A DNA stretch of 64,000 nt from CAVZCK01 sp963798805. GTDB lineage: Bacteria > Pseudomonadota > Alphaproteobacteria > Rhizobiales > Rhodomicrobiaceae. Positions 43,422-53,093 of this stretch are shown here, piece by piece (within the stretch, counting starts at the first letter, position 1; every line of letters begins with the position of its first letter). The stretch spans positions 124,001 through 188,000 of the forward strand of contig CAWCVC010000009.1 of NCBI GenBank assembly GCA_963798805.1, given 5' to 3'. The notes beneath the pieces are model-generated. The model was not told the DNA's origin. It saw only the letters and a program-made list of their open reading frames with translations, and ran no database searches. The translations under genes and the position numbers were made by a program.

Positions 43422-44888
43422 ATGCCGAAGACGCTTCCGGCCCAGCCCGACCTTGACTGGCTGAAGAAAACCGCCAAGCAGCGGCTGAAAGAGCTGCGCG
43501 CATCCAATCCGGGCGCCAAGCTTTATGAAGCGCAGTTCGCGCTCGCGAAGGACTACGGTTTCTCGTGCTGGCGGGCGCTGAAGGCTAAGGTCGATGATCT
43601 CACCTTGCAGCAGCGCGACCGAAACCGCGTTTTTGCAGCCGCCCGAGCCGGCGATGCCGATACCGTGCGCCGCGCTTTCGAAGCCGGTTTCGATCCGAGC
43701 AGCATCGATGAGGACGGGCACACGATCTATCAGATCGGCAAGGAACGCCGGCTGGAGGCAATCGAGATGCTGGCCATCGATTTCCAAGGGCGCGAGCGCC
43801 GTCCACCCGAAATCGTGCAAGCGGTCGATGGCATACTCGACAGCGCCTGGCGCGGCGAACTCGAGATTCTGCGCCGGTTGCTCGATGCCGATCCCGAGCT
43901 GGTCAATGCGATCGGAGGCCCGTTCGAAAGATACACGGCCTTGCATCGCGCAACTTGCCGCAACCAGCATGCTTGCATGAGGTTGCTCCTCGATCGCGGC
44001 GCCGATGTGCATGCGCGCGACTTTCCGGACAATGCGACGCCGCTTCATCTCGCCGCCTCGGTCGGCGATCCGGAGACGATCAGACTGCTGCTCGATGCAG
44101 GCGCGGACGTCAATATCGGCAGCGATGACTACGGGGTCGGCGTGCTCGGCTGGGCGACCTGCTTCCACCGCGTGCGCGAAGACGTTGCAGACTATCTGCT
44201 CAGCCGCGGCGCCCGCCTCAATCTATGGACCGCGATCGCCCTCGATCGGGTGGACGAACTCCGCAAGATGATTTCGCTCGATCCTTCGCTACTCGCCTCG
44301 CGCATGACAAGAAACCAGCACCGCCGGACAGCGTTGCATCACGCGGCGGCAAAGAACCGGCCGGGGATGGTTCGGCTGCTCCTCGAACTCGGCGCCGATT
44401 CGAACGCCTCCGATGCGACCGGAGCGACGCCGCTGACCACCGCCTCGCAAGAGAATGCCGACCCGGCGATCATTTCCGCCCTCATCGAGGCCGGAGCCAA
44501 GCTGGATTTCCTGACCGCGGTCAACCTCAGGCAGTATGACCGCGCCGAGGCGATGCTGCGCGAAGATCCCTCGCGCATCGGTCCAGAAGGGCAGGACACG
44601 ATCACGCTGCATCTCGCGGTGAACAAGAAAAATCTGCCGTCGATCCGCTGGCTGATCGAGCATGGCATCGACGTCAACGCCAAGCGGCCGATGTGGGACT
44701 GCAATCATACGGCGCTTCATATGTCGATCGAGAACGGCTCGATCGAGATTGCGCGAATGCTGCTGGATGCGGGCGCCGATCCGAATATCCGCGACGACAA
44801 ATATCATGCGACCGCGCTCGGCTGGGCCGACTTCTTCTGCCGCGAGGAGTTCGCGGCTCTCATTCGCGAACGCGGCGGAGTCAAATAA
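43422..44888 (+). CDS. ankyrin-repeat protein
   Basis: 488 residues. The first 60 residues are a helical leader (DLDWLKKTAKQRLKELRA, then FALAKDYGFSCWRALKAKV) seen in other bacterial ankyrin proteins. From about 70 onward come ankyrin units: YTALHRATCRNQHACMRLLL, TPLHLAASVGDPETIRLLLD, RTALHHAAAKNRPGMVRLLL, TLHLAVNKKNLPSIRWLIEH, TALHMSIENGSIEIARMLLD, each ending in GAD-x-N-like turns. Protein-interaction scaffold, cytoplasmic (no signal peptide). No partner is evident; it precedes an SDR gene by about 100 bp. Confidence 0.92.
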   Translation: MPKTLPAQPDLDWLKKTAKQRLKELRASNPGAKLYEAQFALAKDYGFSCWRALKAKVDDLTLQQRDRNRVFAAARAGDADTVRRAFEAGFDPSSIDEDGHTIYQIGKERRLEAIEMLAIDFQGRERRPPEIVQAVDGILDSAWRGELEILRRLLDADPELVNAIGGPFERYTALHRATCRNQHACMRLLLDRGADVHARDFPDNATPLHLAASVGDPETIRLLLDAGADVNIGSDDYGVGVLGWATCFHRVREDVADYLLSRGARLNLWTAIALDRVDELRKMISLDPSLLASRMTRNQHRRTALHHAAAKNRPGMVRLLLELGADSNASDATGATPLTTASQENADPAIISALIEAGAKLDFLTAVNLRQYDRAEAMLREDPSRIGPEGQDTITLHLAVNKKNLPSIRWLIEHGIDVNAKRPMWDCNHTALHMSIENGSIEIARMLLDAGADPNIRDDKYHATALGWADFFCREEFAALIRERGGVK

Positions 44889-44991
44889 TGGGACTGCGAT
44901 GTGATTTGACGCGGCTCGCGCTCTTCGTCACGACGGAGTGCTCACAACAATGACGGTCCGATCCATGGCGGGCAGATCTCCGAACACAAAG

Positions 44992-45765
44992 ATGAGCACT
45001 CCGATCTATCCTGACATGAAGGACAAGGTCGCGCTGATCACCGGCGGCAGCAGCGGCATCGGCCTTGCGACAGCGCGCGCCTTCGCCCGCCAGGGTGCGC
45101 GCGTCGTCATCGCCAGCCGGGGCGAAGCGGCGGCCCGGAGCCCGCTGAAGACGCTTGCTAAGGACGGCGACGCCGAATGGCAAGCCGCCGACGTCGCCGA
45201 CGGTAAATCGGTCGCAAAGCTGATCGAGGCCGTCATGAGCAAGCATGAGCGTCTCGACTACGCCTTCAATAATGGCGGCAGCGGCGGGCGTGGGGCTCCC
45301 ATCGGTAGCATGACGGAGGCTGCGTGGCGCAAGACCATCGACGGCTATCTGACTTCGGTGTTTCTCTGCATGAGCGCGCAGATCCCGGCGATGAAGCGCT
45401 GCGGCGGGAGCGTCATCGTCAACAATGCCTCTGTCGACGGCTTGCGCGGCTATCCCTTTCCAGGTGGCGCGGCCTATTCGGCGGCCAAGCATGGCGTGAT
45501 CGGACTGACGCGCAGCGCTGCGCTCGAAAATGCCGCCAACGGGCCTCGCATCTGTGCCATCTGCCCCGGCTGGGTCGAGACGCCGCCGGTCGCCAACTGG
45601 ATGAAACGCGATCAGGATGTTGCCGCGGGGATCGTCAGGCAGACGCCGCGCGGCCGCATCGGTTCGCCCGACGAAATTGCCGAGGCGGTGCTATGGCTGT
45701 GCTCCGGCGCTGCCTCCTATGCCGTTGGAACGATCCTCGCGGTCGATGGCGGCTATATGGCCTGA
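44992..45765 (+). CDS. short-chain dehydrogenase/reductase (SDR)
   Basis: 257 residues from the ATG at 44992 (an ATG at 44950 is possible). NAD(P)-binding motif TGGSSGIG; NNGGSGG (NNAG position); the catalytic Ser in VNNASVDGLRG; YSAAK as the Tyr-x3-Lys pair; CPGWVETP; and the C-terminal SYAVGTILAVDGGY, all classical-SDR marks. Oxidoreductase of an unknown alcohol or ketone. Convergent with the following minus-strand gene. Confidence 0.9.
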   Translation: MSTPIYPDMKDKVALITGGSSGIGLATARAFARQGARVVIASRGEAAARSPLKTLAKDGDAEWQAADVADGKSVAKLIEAVMSKHERLDYAFNNGGSGGRGAPIGSMTEAAWRKTIDGYLTSVFLCMSAQIPAMKRCGGSVIVNNASVDGLRGYPFPGGAAYSAAKHGVIGLTRSAALENAANGPRICAICPGWVETPPVANWMKRDQDVAAGIVRQTPRGRIGSPDEIAEAVLWLCSGAASYAVGTILAVDGGYMA

Positions 45766-45802
45766 AACCTCTGCAAGACGGAGCGGCGTAGCCCCGCGTC
45801 GC

Positions 45803-47077
45803 TCAAAGATGGTTGGCATGACCGAGCGAAGGCGTGGCTGGCGGCAATGATTGCTCGCGACAGTGCAACAGCGCGCCGTGGAATGCATCGAACAGCTTGC
45901 GCATGACCGGCTTCTTGTAGGGAAACGTCGCTTCCGAATCCATCGCGTGGACGATCATGGCGACATCGGCTTCGAACAGCAACAGCCTCCCGTCCGCCAT
46001 TTCCGCGCAGTCGATCACGAAATAGGACAGCCCGATCTTGCGATGGAGAGCATCGAATGCAGCCGCGTGACGGACGGCGAATTCGCTGTCGAAATCGCGC
46101 ATCCAGGCGGCCTCTTCGGCACGGCGCGCCGCATTCCCGGTCATGTCGGCGCTGAGATAATGAACGATCCAATGTTCCGAGGTGGCCTGATGAACGGCGT
46201 ATGGCCGGCCGTCGATCACGGCGACTCGCTGCTTTCGAAACAATCCATCGGGGCCGCTGTAATCGATAAAAGGCGCGAGGTAGAACCGGTCATCCGGTTG
46301 GGATCTCAGATAGGCATCGATGTCTTCGGCGCGATCGATCCTCTGCAAGCCCTTTCCGGCGTGCGAATCGAGGGGCCGCGCGGTAATCGGGAAGGCGCTG
46401 CCCAGCAAGAGCGCTCCGATCTCGATCCGCCCGTTGCCGAGACGCTGCAATGCCTCACGATCGACCGGAATGGTCGACGGCGCCAGTATCGAAGGCTCGC
46501 GAGCGAACATTTGCGCCACCTCGGGGCGCGCCAGCGCACGGATTCGATGCGGTGGTCCGTTCATGATAGGCCCCTTCCATGCAGACAGGATGGGTTCAAG
46601 TCTATCGAGAACCGGCCGGTTCTCCTGAGATTCGCCGACCGCCAGAAACAGCAGATCGTGGTCCGGCAAGTTGGCGAGATCCGGCGCCTCCGGGCCGACA
46701 AAGGCCAGCCAGAGATCGACATTCGAGCCCTCCAGCAGAAAATCGATCGGCGTATTGGCCATGAAATCGCCTTCGGTCACGATGGCCACGACGCGCAGGC
46801 CGTCGGCCCGGCCATGTCGGCGATGATAGACGCGCCGCAAGTCGAGCGCCGCTTTCTGCAGAGTGAGCCCTTTCTCCCGCTGGCCCGTGACCTGCAGAAT
46901 GACCGACATGTCAATGAGCGCGGCGGCATCTTCGGGATCGGCCTTGATCCGATCCAGGAGGCGCTTCCACACAGCAGCGATGTTGCCGTTCTCATAGGCA
47001 AGCCGCACAAGAGGGGCCATGCCGATGATCAAAGCGGGGTCATGCGGCTGCGAATCCGGCGTCGTTAACGATTTCAT
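45803..47077 (-). CDS. TPR plus ATP-grasp-like protein of unknown function
   Basis: 424 residues. An N-terminal ~75-residue helical part resembles tetratricopeptide repeats (VWKRLLDRIKADPEDAAAL, ILQVTGQREKGLTLQKAAL). The middle contains an alpha/beta pre-ATP-grasp-like domain (LRVVAIVTEGDFMANTPIDF). The C-terminal half resembles an ATP-grasp fold: ITARPLDSHAGKGLQRID, FYLAPFIDYSGPDGLFRKQR, then LSYFVIDCAEMADGRLLLFE followed by ADVAM where ligases usually have the Mg-binding Glu-x-Asn. It may be a carboxylate-amine ligase or a degenerate one. No biosynthetic partner is adjacent. Confidence 0.7.
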   Translation of the reverse strand: MKSLTTPDSQPHDPALIIGMAPLVRLAYENGNIAAVWKRLLDRIKADPEDAAALIDMSVILQVTGQREKGLTLQKAALDLRRVYHRRHGRADGLRVVAIVTEGDFMANTPIDFLLEGSNVDLWLAFVGPEAPDLANLPDHDLLFLAVGESQENRPVLDRLEPILSAWKGPIMNGPPHRIRALARPEVAQMFAREPSILAPSTIPVDREALQRLGNGRIEIGALLLGSAFPITARPLDSHAGKGLQRIDRAEDIDAYLRSQPDDRFYLAPFIDYSGPDGLFRKQRVAVIDGRPYAVHQATSEHWIVHYLSADMTGNAARRAEEAAWMRDFDSEFAVRHAAAFDALHRKIGLSYFVIDCAEMADGRLLLFEADVAMIVHAMDSEATFPYKKPVMRKLFDAFHGALLHCREQSLPPATPSLGHANHL

Positions 47078-47238
47078 ATGGCTCCGTCATCAGGATGATT
47101 TCCGCGGCGCCGGCAGCTCGTGCCGGCGGGCAACTGCTCACACCGACCGCAAATTTAGCGCCCGAAACATTGCGCGGGCCTGACGGGCCACTGGATCAGG
47201 CGCAGGGCGGGAATTGACCGTTCAGCGTGGCTGGTCGG

Positions 47239-48153
47239 CTAGGCAATCCGCATGGCGGGCTCGGCATCGATGCCGGCGCGGATGTGCTGCATGAATGCTG
47301 CCGCGGCGGCTGAGACCGGCGCGCGCGCGGCGACGATGAAAGACGTACGGTAGGGGATGCGTGGCCGGAATGATCGGACCGCAACTGAGGAGCCGAGCTG
47401 ACTGGCGACCGGAAAGGGGTTCAGCAGCGCCACGCCGAGCCCTTCGCGGACAAACTCGCCTGCGGAGACGGACGTGGACGTTTCGATAATGACGCGCGGC
47501 GCGACACTCGCCTGCTCGAACACCTGATCGATGGCGAAGCGGCCGGAATGGCGGCGGGTAAGCGCGATGAAGCTTTCGCCGACAAGGTCCTGCGGTCGGA
47601 TGCAGCCGCGCGCGGCGAGCGGGTGCCCGGCAGGCAGGACGCAAACGGCCTCCGTTTCCAGGAGCAGTTCCGGCCGCACGCCGGCATGGGTCGGGATCGT
47701 GTCGGTGAGGCCCAGATCGACCCGATCCTCCGCAACATTGGTGATCAGACTGTCGCTTGAAACGACATCGAAACTGACCTCGACCTCCGGGTTTTTGCGG
47801 ATGAAGCTGGCGATGCGCACCGGCAGGAAGCAATGCGCCAGTGTCGGTGGCGCGGCGAGCCGCAAGGTGGCGTCCAGCGATCGCGGCGGACTCTCATCCC
47901 CGATTTGGACGAGAACGTTGAACACCGGCTGAAGCCTCTCGTGGATCGCGAAAGCCTCGACCGTCGGCACCAGCCGTCCGCCGTGCCGCTCGAACAGAAG
48001 CCGGCCAAGCTGCGCCTCGAGCTGGGCGATTCCCCGGCTGATCGCCGATTGCGACGTGCCGAGACGCCGTGCGGCAGCCGTCGTCTTGCCTGTTTCGATG
48101 ACGGCGCGCAGGATTTCCAGATGTCTGAGGTCGAAACCGGGCCGGCGGTTCAA
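47239..48153 (-). CDS. LysR-family transcriptional regulator
   Basis: 304 residues. N-terminal helix-turn-helix: DLRHLEILRAVIETGKTTAA, RRLGTSQSAISRGIAQLE. The C-terminal periplasmic-binding-like effector domain contains LRLAAPPTLAHCFLPVRIA and EGLGVALLNPFPVA. Divergent from the substrate-binding protein gene of the peptide-type ABC operon; a palindrome in the shared region (48185-48201) is a likely LysR site. It probably activates the importer/amidohydrolase operon when the substrate is present. Confidence 0.93.
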   Translation of the reverse strand: MNRRPGFDLRHLEILRAVIETGKTTAAARRLGTSQSAISRGIAQLEAQLGRLLFERHGGRLVPTVEAFAIHERLQPVFNVLVQIGDESPPRSLDATLRLAAPPTLAHCFLPVRIASFIRKNPEVEVSFDVVSSDSLITNVAEDRVDLGLTDTIPTHAGVRPELLLETEAVCVLPAGHPLAARGCIRPQDLVGESFIALTRRHSGRFAIDQVFEQASVAPRVIIETSTSVSAGEFVREGLGVALLNPFPVASQLGSSVAVRSFRPRIPYRTSFIVAARAPVSAAAAAFMQHIRAGIDAEPAMRIA

Positions 48154-48184
48154 GAGCGGATCCTGATGAGTTCGTGTGCGATTC

Positions 48185-48201
48185 TATGCGCAAATTGCAT
48201 A
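48185..48201. promoter_or_regulatory. LysR-type binding-site candidate
   Basis: TATGC-N7-GCATA perfect inverted repeat, 32 bp from the LysR start and about 100 bp upstream of the ABC binding-protein start. A second ATGCAT lies at about 48227-48232. Confidence 0.55.
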
Positions 48202-48300
48202 AAATATCTACTTTGAACTTCGCCTCATGCATAGTAGCCTCTTTGCTCAGCGCCACGGCATTTGGACCTTTGCAACAGGCCTTCGAATGGGGGAGGACGG

Positions 48301-49923
48301 ATGATGACCGCTTACGCTAGGACAATCGCACTCGCGGCCGCCGCCTTCATCGCACTTACCTGGACCGCCTCGGCACGGGATCTGACCATCGGCCTCTCCG
48401 CCGAGGCCTCCTCGATCGATCCGCATTTCCACGCGCTCACGCCGAATATCCAGATGCGCTGGAACATCTTCCAATCGCTGACCGAGCAGGATGAGCAGCA
48501 GGCAATAAAACCGAGCTTGGCGACCAAATGGGAGACGATCGACGACACGACATGGCGGTTTCATTTGCGCCAAGGCGTCAAATTCTCGAACGGTGCCCCG
48601 TTCACTGCGCGCGACGCGATCTATTCCGTCTGCCGTGTTCCGCTGGTCAAGGACAGCCCCTCGCCCTTTACGATCTACACCAAGACCATCGCCGGCATGA
48701 AGGCGGAGGACGACCATACGCTGATAATCAAGACCACTGCGCCTGATCCGCTTCTGCCGGTGGAGGTCTCGAACTGGGCGGTGTTATCGGCGAGTGCCTA
48801 CGGCGTGACCGGCCCGATCACTTTCGGCCGCCAAGCCTGTCAGGGTATTGGCACGCCGCCGCAGCCTGCCGACTTCAACAAGCCGGAGATCGCGGTCGGC
48901 ACGGGGCCCTACAAGCTGGTCAGCTATACGCGCGGAGACCGCATCGTTCTGGAGCGCAATGAGAGCTATTGGGGCGACAAGCCGTTTTGGGACAAAGTCA
49001 TCCTGCGTCCGATTACCTCCGATGCTCCGCGCGTCGCCGCCCTGCTCGCGGGCGATGTCGATATGATCGAGAATCCGCCCGAGCAGGACCTCAGCCGCAT
49101 CAAGAAGGCCGGCTTCAAGGTCGCGTCGGGCCTCTCCAACCGCATCATCTATCTGCATATGCGCCAGGATGGCGAGGCGCCGGGCATCAACTCCCCGACC
49201 GGCAAGAATCCGCTGCTCGATCCGCGCGTTCGCGCCGCCATGTCCAAGGCCATAAACCGCAAGGCAATTGTCGAGCACATGATGGGCGGCATGGCGCAGG
49301 CAGCCGGGGAACTGCTTCCCGCGCCGATGTTCGGCACGCTGGGGCGTGAGCCGGAAGCCTATGATCCGGAAGGCGCCAAAAAGCTGATGGTCGAGGCGGG
49401 CTATCCGGATGGTTTCGAGATCGTGCTCGGTACCCCGAATGACCGCTATATTAATGACGAGAAGATCGCTCAGGCCATCGCGCAGATGCTCGCCCGCATC
49501 AATATCAAGGTGCGGGTCGACGCCGTGACCGCCAGCCAGTTCTTCTCCCGCCGCAACAAGCTGGAATTTCCGTTCTATCTGGCCGGCTGGGCCTCAGGGA
49601 CGGGCGATGTCTCATCGCCACTCCTCTCGCTGGTCGCGACCTATGACAAGGCCAATGGCCGTGGCACGACGAATGCCGGGCGTTATTCGAATCCCAAGAT
49701 GGACGCACTCCTGATCGAGGCCATGCGCACACTCGATGATAAGAAGCGCGCGGAGCTGCTGCGCCAGGCGCAGACCATCGTGCTCGATGAGCACGGCATT
49801 CTGCCTTTGCATTTCGAGGTGACGGCCTGGGCCTTCAAGCCGGATCTCGACTACAAGCCGCGCGTCGATCAAATGACCCTTGCCTATGACGTGAAGCTGG
49901 CGGGCGGCACCGCGGCGAAATAG
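48301..49923 (+). CDS. ABC transporter substrate-binding protein, family 5 (peptide/opine type)
   Basis: 540 residues from the ATG at 48301, with GGGGGAGG upstream. Sec signal peptide (TIALAAAAFIALTWTASA-RD). SBP_bac_5 landmarks: IGLSAEASSIDPHFHALTPN, WRFHLRQGVKFSNGAPFTA, GTGPYKLVSYTRGDRIVL with NESYWGDKPFWDK, and RAAMSKAINRKAIV. It captures a peptide-like ligand in the periplasm and delivers it to the permeases encoded downstream. The gene is followed by a 277-bp gap containing a double-hairpin repeat, then dppB-type permease. The downstream M20 amidohydrolase suggests an N-acyl-amino acid or dipeptide substrate. Confidence 0.92.
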   Translation: MMTAYARTIALAAAAFIALTWTASARDLTIGLSAEASSIDPHFHALTPNIQMRWNIFQSLTEQDEQQAIKPSLATKWETIDDTTWRFHLRQGVKFSNGAPFTARDAIYSVCRVPLVKDSPSPFTIYTKTIAGMKAEDDHTLIIKTTAPDPLLPVEVSNWAVLSASAYGVTGPITFGRQACQGIGTPPQPADFNKPEIAVGTGPYKLVSYTRGDRIVLERNESYWGDKPFWDKVILRPITSDAPRVAALLAGDVDMIENPPEQDLSRIKKAGFKVASGLSNRIIYLHMRQDGEAPGINSPTGKNPLLDPRVRAAMSKAINRKAIVEHMMGGMAQAAGELLPAPMFGTLGREPEAYDPEGAKKLMVEAGYPDGFEIVLGTPNDRYINDEKIAQAIAQMLARINIKVRVDAVTASQFFSRRNKLEFPFYLAGWASGTGDVSSPLLSLVATYDKANGRGTTNAGRYSNPKMDALLIEAMRTLDDKKRAELLRQAQTIVLDEHGILPLHFEVTAWAFKPDLDYKPRVDQMTLAYDVKLAGGTAAK

Positions 49924-50028
49924 GGCTTATGGGCTGCCGAACATCGAGATGGACGCTGCAGACGTGAAACAGAGCGCTGCCTCCCTCTCCCACCGGAGAT
50001 CTCTGCGAAGGCTGGCCGTCGGCAAAGT

Positions 50029-50136
50029 CGTCGTCCCGGACGGCCGAAGGCCGAGCCGGGACCCAATCCCGCTATCCGAGAATTCGTACCGGGATGTCAG
50101 GCCAACAGGCCCCGGCTCTTCGGCCGGGGCGACGTC
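50029..50136 (-). repeat. double-hairpin palindromic repeat between SBP and permease genes
   Basis: About 108 bp with two conserved arms. One is GCCCCGGC-N6-GCCGGGGC and the other is GTCCCGG ... CCGGGAC enclosing CGGCC-TTC-GGCCG. The same unit with a different centre is at 62560-62666 in the opposite orientation, again between a binding-protein gene and the first permease gene. No reading frame crosses it usefully. REP/RPE-like element. Confidence 0.8.
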
Positions 50137-50200
50137 CGCATGCTTGGTGAGTTCCGATGTACGTTAGCTTAGCAATGCATCATTAGCGGCGGAAAGCGCG

Positions 50201-51178
50201 ATGCTGGTCTATCTGATCCGCCGGCTGGGACAGAGCCTCATCGCCATCAGCGTGATGGCGCTCCTGGTCTTCGTCGGCGTCTATGCGATCGGCAACCCCG
50301 TCGACATTCTGATCAGCCCCGAGGCCACGCCGGCCGATATGGACGCCGCAGTCGCCCGCTTCGGCCTCGACAAGCCGCTCTGGCAACAGTTCTTCATCTA
50401 TCTCGGCAATGTGCTGCATGGCGATCTCGGCAAATCCTTCGTCTCCGGCACCCCGGCCTTCGGGCTGATCCTGCAGCGCCTGCCCGCGACCATGGAGCTG
50501 GCGCTGGTGGCGCTGACGATCTCGGTGCTGGTCGGCATCCCGCTCGGCGTCATCGCGGGGCTGAGACCCAACTCGATCAGCGGCCGTTCGATCATGGCGG
50601 GCTCGATCCTCGGCTTCTCGCTGCCGAATTTCTGGCAGGGCATGATGCTGATCCTGGTCTTTGCCGTGATGCTGGGCTGGCTGCCGGCGGGCGGACGTGG
50701 CGCCACGATAAACGTGATCGGCCTGCAGCTGAGCATCTTCACCGCGAGCGGCCTTTCGCATCTGATCCTGCCAGCGCTCAATCTTGCTCTGTTCAAGCTG
50801 TCCTTGGTGATCCGGCTGGCGCGCGCCACGACACGTGAGGTCGTGCTGCAGGACTATGTCAAATTCGCCCGCGCCAAGGGGCTGTCGCCGAGCCGCATCG
50901 TGCTGGTGCATATCCTGAAGACCATCATGATTCCGATCACCACGGTGCTCGGCCTCGAACTCGGCTCGATGATCGCCTTCGGCATCGTCACCGAGACGGT
51001 GTTCGCCTGGCCCGGCATGGGCAAGCTCTTGATCGACTCGATCAACCTGCTCGACCGGCCGGTGATCGTTGCCTATCTGATGCTGACCGTCTTCCTCATC
51101 GTGATCATCAATCTCGTCGTCGACATCCTCTATGCGGTGCTCGATCCGCGCCTCAGCTTCAAGGACGTGAAGGCATGA
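50201..51178 (+). CDS. peptide-type ABC permease, DppB-like
   Basis: 325 residues, six transmembrane helices: first helix LIAISVMALLVFVGVYAIGN, periplasmic loop DKPLWQQFFIYLGNVLHGDLG, EAA coupling loop YVKFARAKGLSPSRIVLVHI. Forms the heterodimeric channel with the DppC-like protein whose start overlaps its stop (ATGA at 51175). Separated from the binding-protein gene by 277 bp holding a hairpin repeat. Confidence 0.92.
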   Translation: MLVYLIRRLGQSLIAISVMALLVFVGVYAIGNPVDILISPEATPADMDAAVARFGLDKPLWQQFFIYLGNVLHGDLGKSFVSGTPAFGLILQRLPATMELALVALTISVLVGIPLGVIAGLRPNSISGRSIMAGSILGFSLPNFWQGMMLILVFAVMLGWLPAGGRGATINVIGLQLSIFTASGLSHLILPALNLALFKLSLVIRLARATTREVVLQDYVKFARAKGLSPSRIVLVHILKTIMIPITTVLGLELGSMIAFGIVTETVFAWPGMGKLLIDSINLLDRPVIVAYLMLTVFLIVIINLVVDILYAVLDPRLSFKDVKA

Positions 51179-52104
51179 GCGAGGCGGCCCTCGAAAATCT
51201 GACGCTCGATGAGGCGGCTAGCGGAACGGCCCCGCGCGGCTCGCTCCGCCGCGTGCTCGCCGCGGTCTTCGAGGACCGGCTGGCTGTGCTCGGCGCCGTG
51301 CTCGTGCTGCTGACCGCCTTCGCGGCGCTTGCCGCGCCCTGGATCGCGCCGCAGAACCCCTACGATCTCGCCACTCTCGACATCATGGATGGCGGCCTCG
51401 CGCCTGGATCGGCGAGCATGTCCGGCAAGATCTACTGGCTCGGCACCGACGAGCAGGGCCGCGACATGCTCTCGGCGATCCTCTATGGCCTGCGGACCAG
51501 TCTCTATGTGGCGGGGTTCGCCACGCTCATCGCGCTGGCGATCGGCATGGCCATGGGTGTCACCGCCGCCTATTTCGGCCGCTTCGCCGATACGCTGATC
51601 ATGCGAATCGTCGATCTGCAGCTCGGCTTTCCCTCGATCCTCATCGCGCTCATTCTGCTGGCGGTGCTCGGCCGCGGCGTCGACAAGGTAATCCTCGCGC
51701 TGGTGCTCGCCCAATGGGCCTATTATGCGCGCGTGGTGCGCAGCTCGGCGCTGGTCGAAAGCCGCAAGGACTATGTCGAGGCGGCGCGCTGCCTGGCGCT
51801 GTCGCATACGCGGATCATGGTCCGGCATCTGCTGCCGAACTGCCTGCCGCCGCTGATCGTGGTCGCCACGGTGCAGATCGCCCATGCCATCTCGCTGGAG
51901 GCGACGCTCTCCTTCCTCGGCGTCGGCGTGCCGATCACCAGGCCCTCGCTCGGGCTGCTCATCGCCAATGGCTACGACTATCTCCTGTCCGGCCGCTATT
52001 GGGTGGCGGTGTTTCCCGGCGTCGCACTGGTGCTGATCATCGTCGGCATCAACCTCGTCGGCGACCGCTTGCGCGACGTGCTCAATCCGCGGCTGCAGCG
52101 ATGA
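51175..52104 (+). CDS. peptide-type ABC permease, DppC-like
   Basis: 309 residues with the DppC N-terminal helix (LAVLGAVLVLLTAFAALAAP), the conserved WLGTDEQGRDMLSAILYGLR segment, the EAA loop YVEAARCLALSHTRIMVRHL and ISLEATLSFLGVGVP. Second half of the inner-membrane channel. Overlaps both neighbours by 4 bp, so translation is coupled through the operon. Confidence 0.93.
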   Translation: MSEAALENLTLDEAASGTAPRGSLRRVLAAVFEDRLAVLGAVLVLLTAFAALAAPWIAPQNPYDLATLDIMDGGLAPGSASMSGKIYWLGTDEQGRDMLSAILYGLRTSLYVAGFATLIALAIGMAMGVTAAYFGRFADTLIMRIVDLQLGFPSILIALILLAVLGRGVDKVILALVLAQWAYYARVVRSSALVESRKDYVEAARCLALSHTRIMVRHLLPNCLPPLIVVATVQIAHAISLEATLSFLGVGVPITRPSLGLLIANGYDYLLSGRYWVAVFPGVALVLIIVGINLVGDRLRDVLNPRLQR

Positions 52105-53093
52105 CGGCGCCGCTCCTCCAGATCGACGATCTGTGTGCGCATTTCTTTACCCGCGACGGCGTGGCCAAGGCAGTCGACGGCGTCAGCTTATCCCTTGGCA
52201 GGGGCGAGATCCTTGGCCTGGTCGGCAAGTCCGGCTCTGGCAAGACTGTGACCGGCTTTTCCATCCTGCGGCTTGTCGATCCGCCGGGCCGGATCGTCTC
52301 CGGGCGGATCATGTTCGACGGTGAGGATCTCGCGGCGCTCGACGAGGAGCGGCTGCGCGCCATCCGCGGCAAGCGCATCGCCATGATCTTCCAGGACCCG
52401 ATGATGACGCTCAATCCGGTCTTGCGCATCGACACGCAGATGGTCGAGGCGGTGCTGGCCCATTCGCCGATATCGCACAAAGCCGCGCTCGACCGCTGCC
52501 GGCAGGTGCTGACCATGGTCGGCATCGCCGCGCCGGACGAAAGGCTGAAGAGCTACCCGCATCATTTCTCCGGCGGCATGCGCCAGCGCGTCGCCATCGC
52601 CATCGCGCTCCTGCACGAGCCGGAGCTGATCATCGCCGACGAGCCGACCACCGCGCTCGACGTCACCATCCAGAGCCAGATTCTTGCCGAGATGCAGAAG
52701 CTCTGCGCCGAGACCGGCACGGCGCTGATCTGGATCAGCCACGATCTTGCCGTCGTCTCCGCGCTCGCCGACCGCATCGCCGTGATGTATGCCGGGCGCA
52801 TCGTCGAGCAGGGGAAGGCCGCTGAGGTTATCGAAGCGCCGCTACACCCCTATACGCGCGGGCTGATCGAGTCGGTGCCGAGCCGCAACAGGCGCGGCGA
52901 GCCGCTGCATCAGATCCTCGGCATGGCACCGCCGATCCTCGATCTGCCACGGGGCTGCGCGTTCCGGCCCCGTTGTTCGCGCGGCAACAGCGCCTGCCTT
53001 CACGCGCCGCCCGAATTGGAGCACCGTCCCGGTCGCTGGGCGCGTTGCTTCCACCCACATCTCGCCGACACGCAAGTGGAGGCGGTCGCATGA
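52101..53093 (+). CDS. peptide-type ABC ATPase, DppD-like
   Basis: 330 residues from the ATG at 52101. Walker A GKSGSGKT (residues 42-49), Q-loop IFQDPMMTLNPVL, signature FSGGMRQRVAIA, Walker B LIIADEPTTALD, H-loop ISHDLAVV. The C-terminal oligopeptide-transporter domain with cysteines is present (GCAFRPRCSRGNSAC), as in DppD/OppD. Hydrolyses ATP to drive import. Walker A has Lys where most relatives have Glu (VGKSG), which is tolerated outside the P-loop consensus. Confidence 0.93.
   Translation: MTAPLLQIDDLCAHFFTRDGVAKAVDGVSLSLGRGEILGLVGKSGSGKTVTGFSILRLVDPPGRIVSGRIMFDGEDLAALDEERLRAIRGKRIAMIFQDPMMTLNPVLRIDTQMVEAVLAHSPISHKAALDRCRQVLTMVGIAAPDERLKSYPHHFSGGMRQRVAIAIALLHEPELIIADEPTTALDVTIQSQILAEMQKLCAETGTALIWISHDLAVVSALADRIAVMYAGRIVEQGKAAEVIEAPLHPYTRGLIESVPSRNRRGEPLHQILGMAPPILDLPRGCAFRPRCSRGNSACLHAPPELEHRPGRWARCFHPHLADTQVEAVA

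Noticed and set aside
45851..47068. A 405-codon plus-strand frame
   Set aside because: Mirror of the TPR/ATP-grasp-like gene; the minus frame has domain-like hydrophobic pattern and starts, the plus frame does not.
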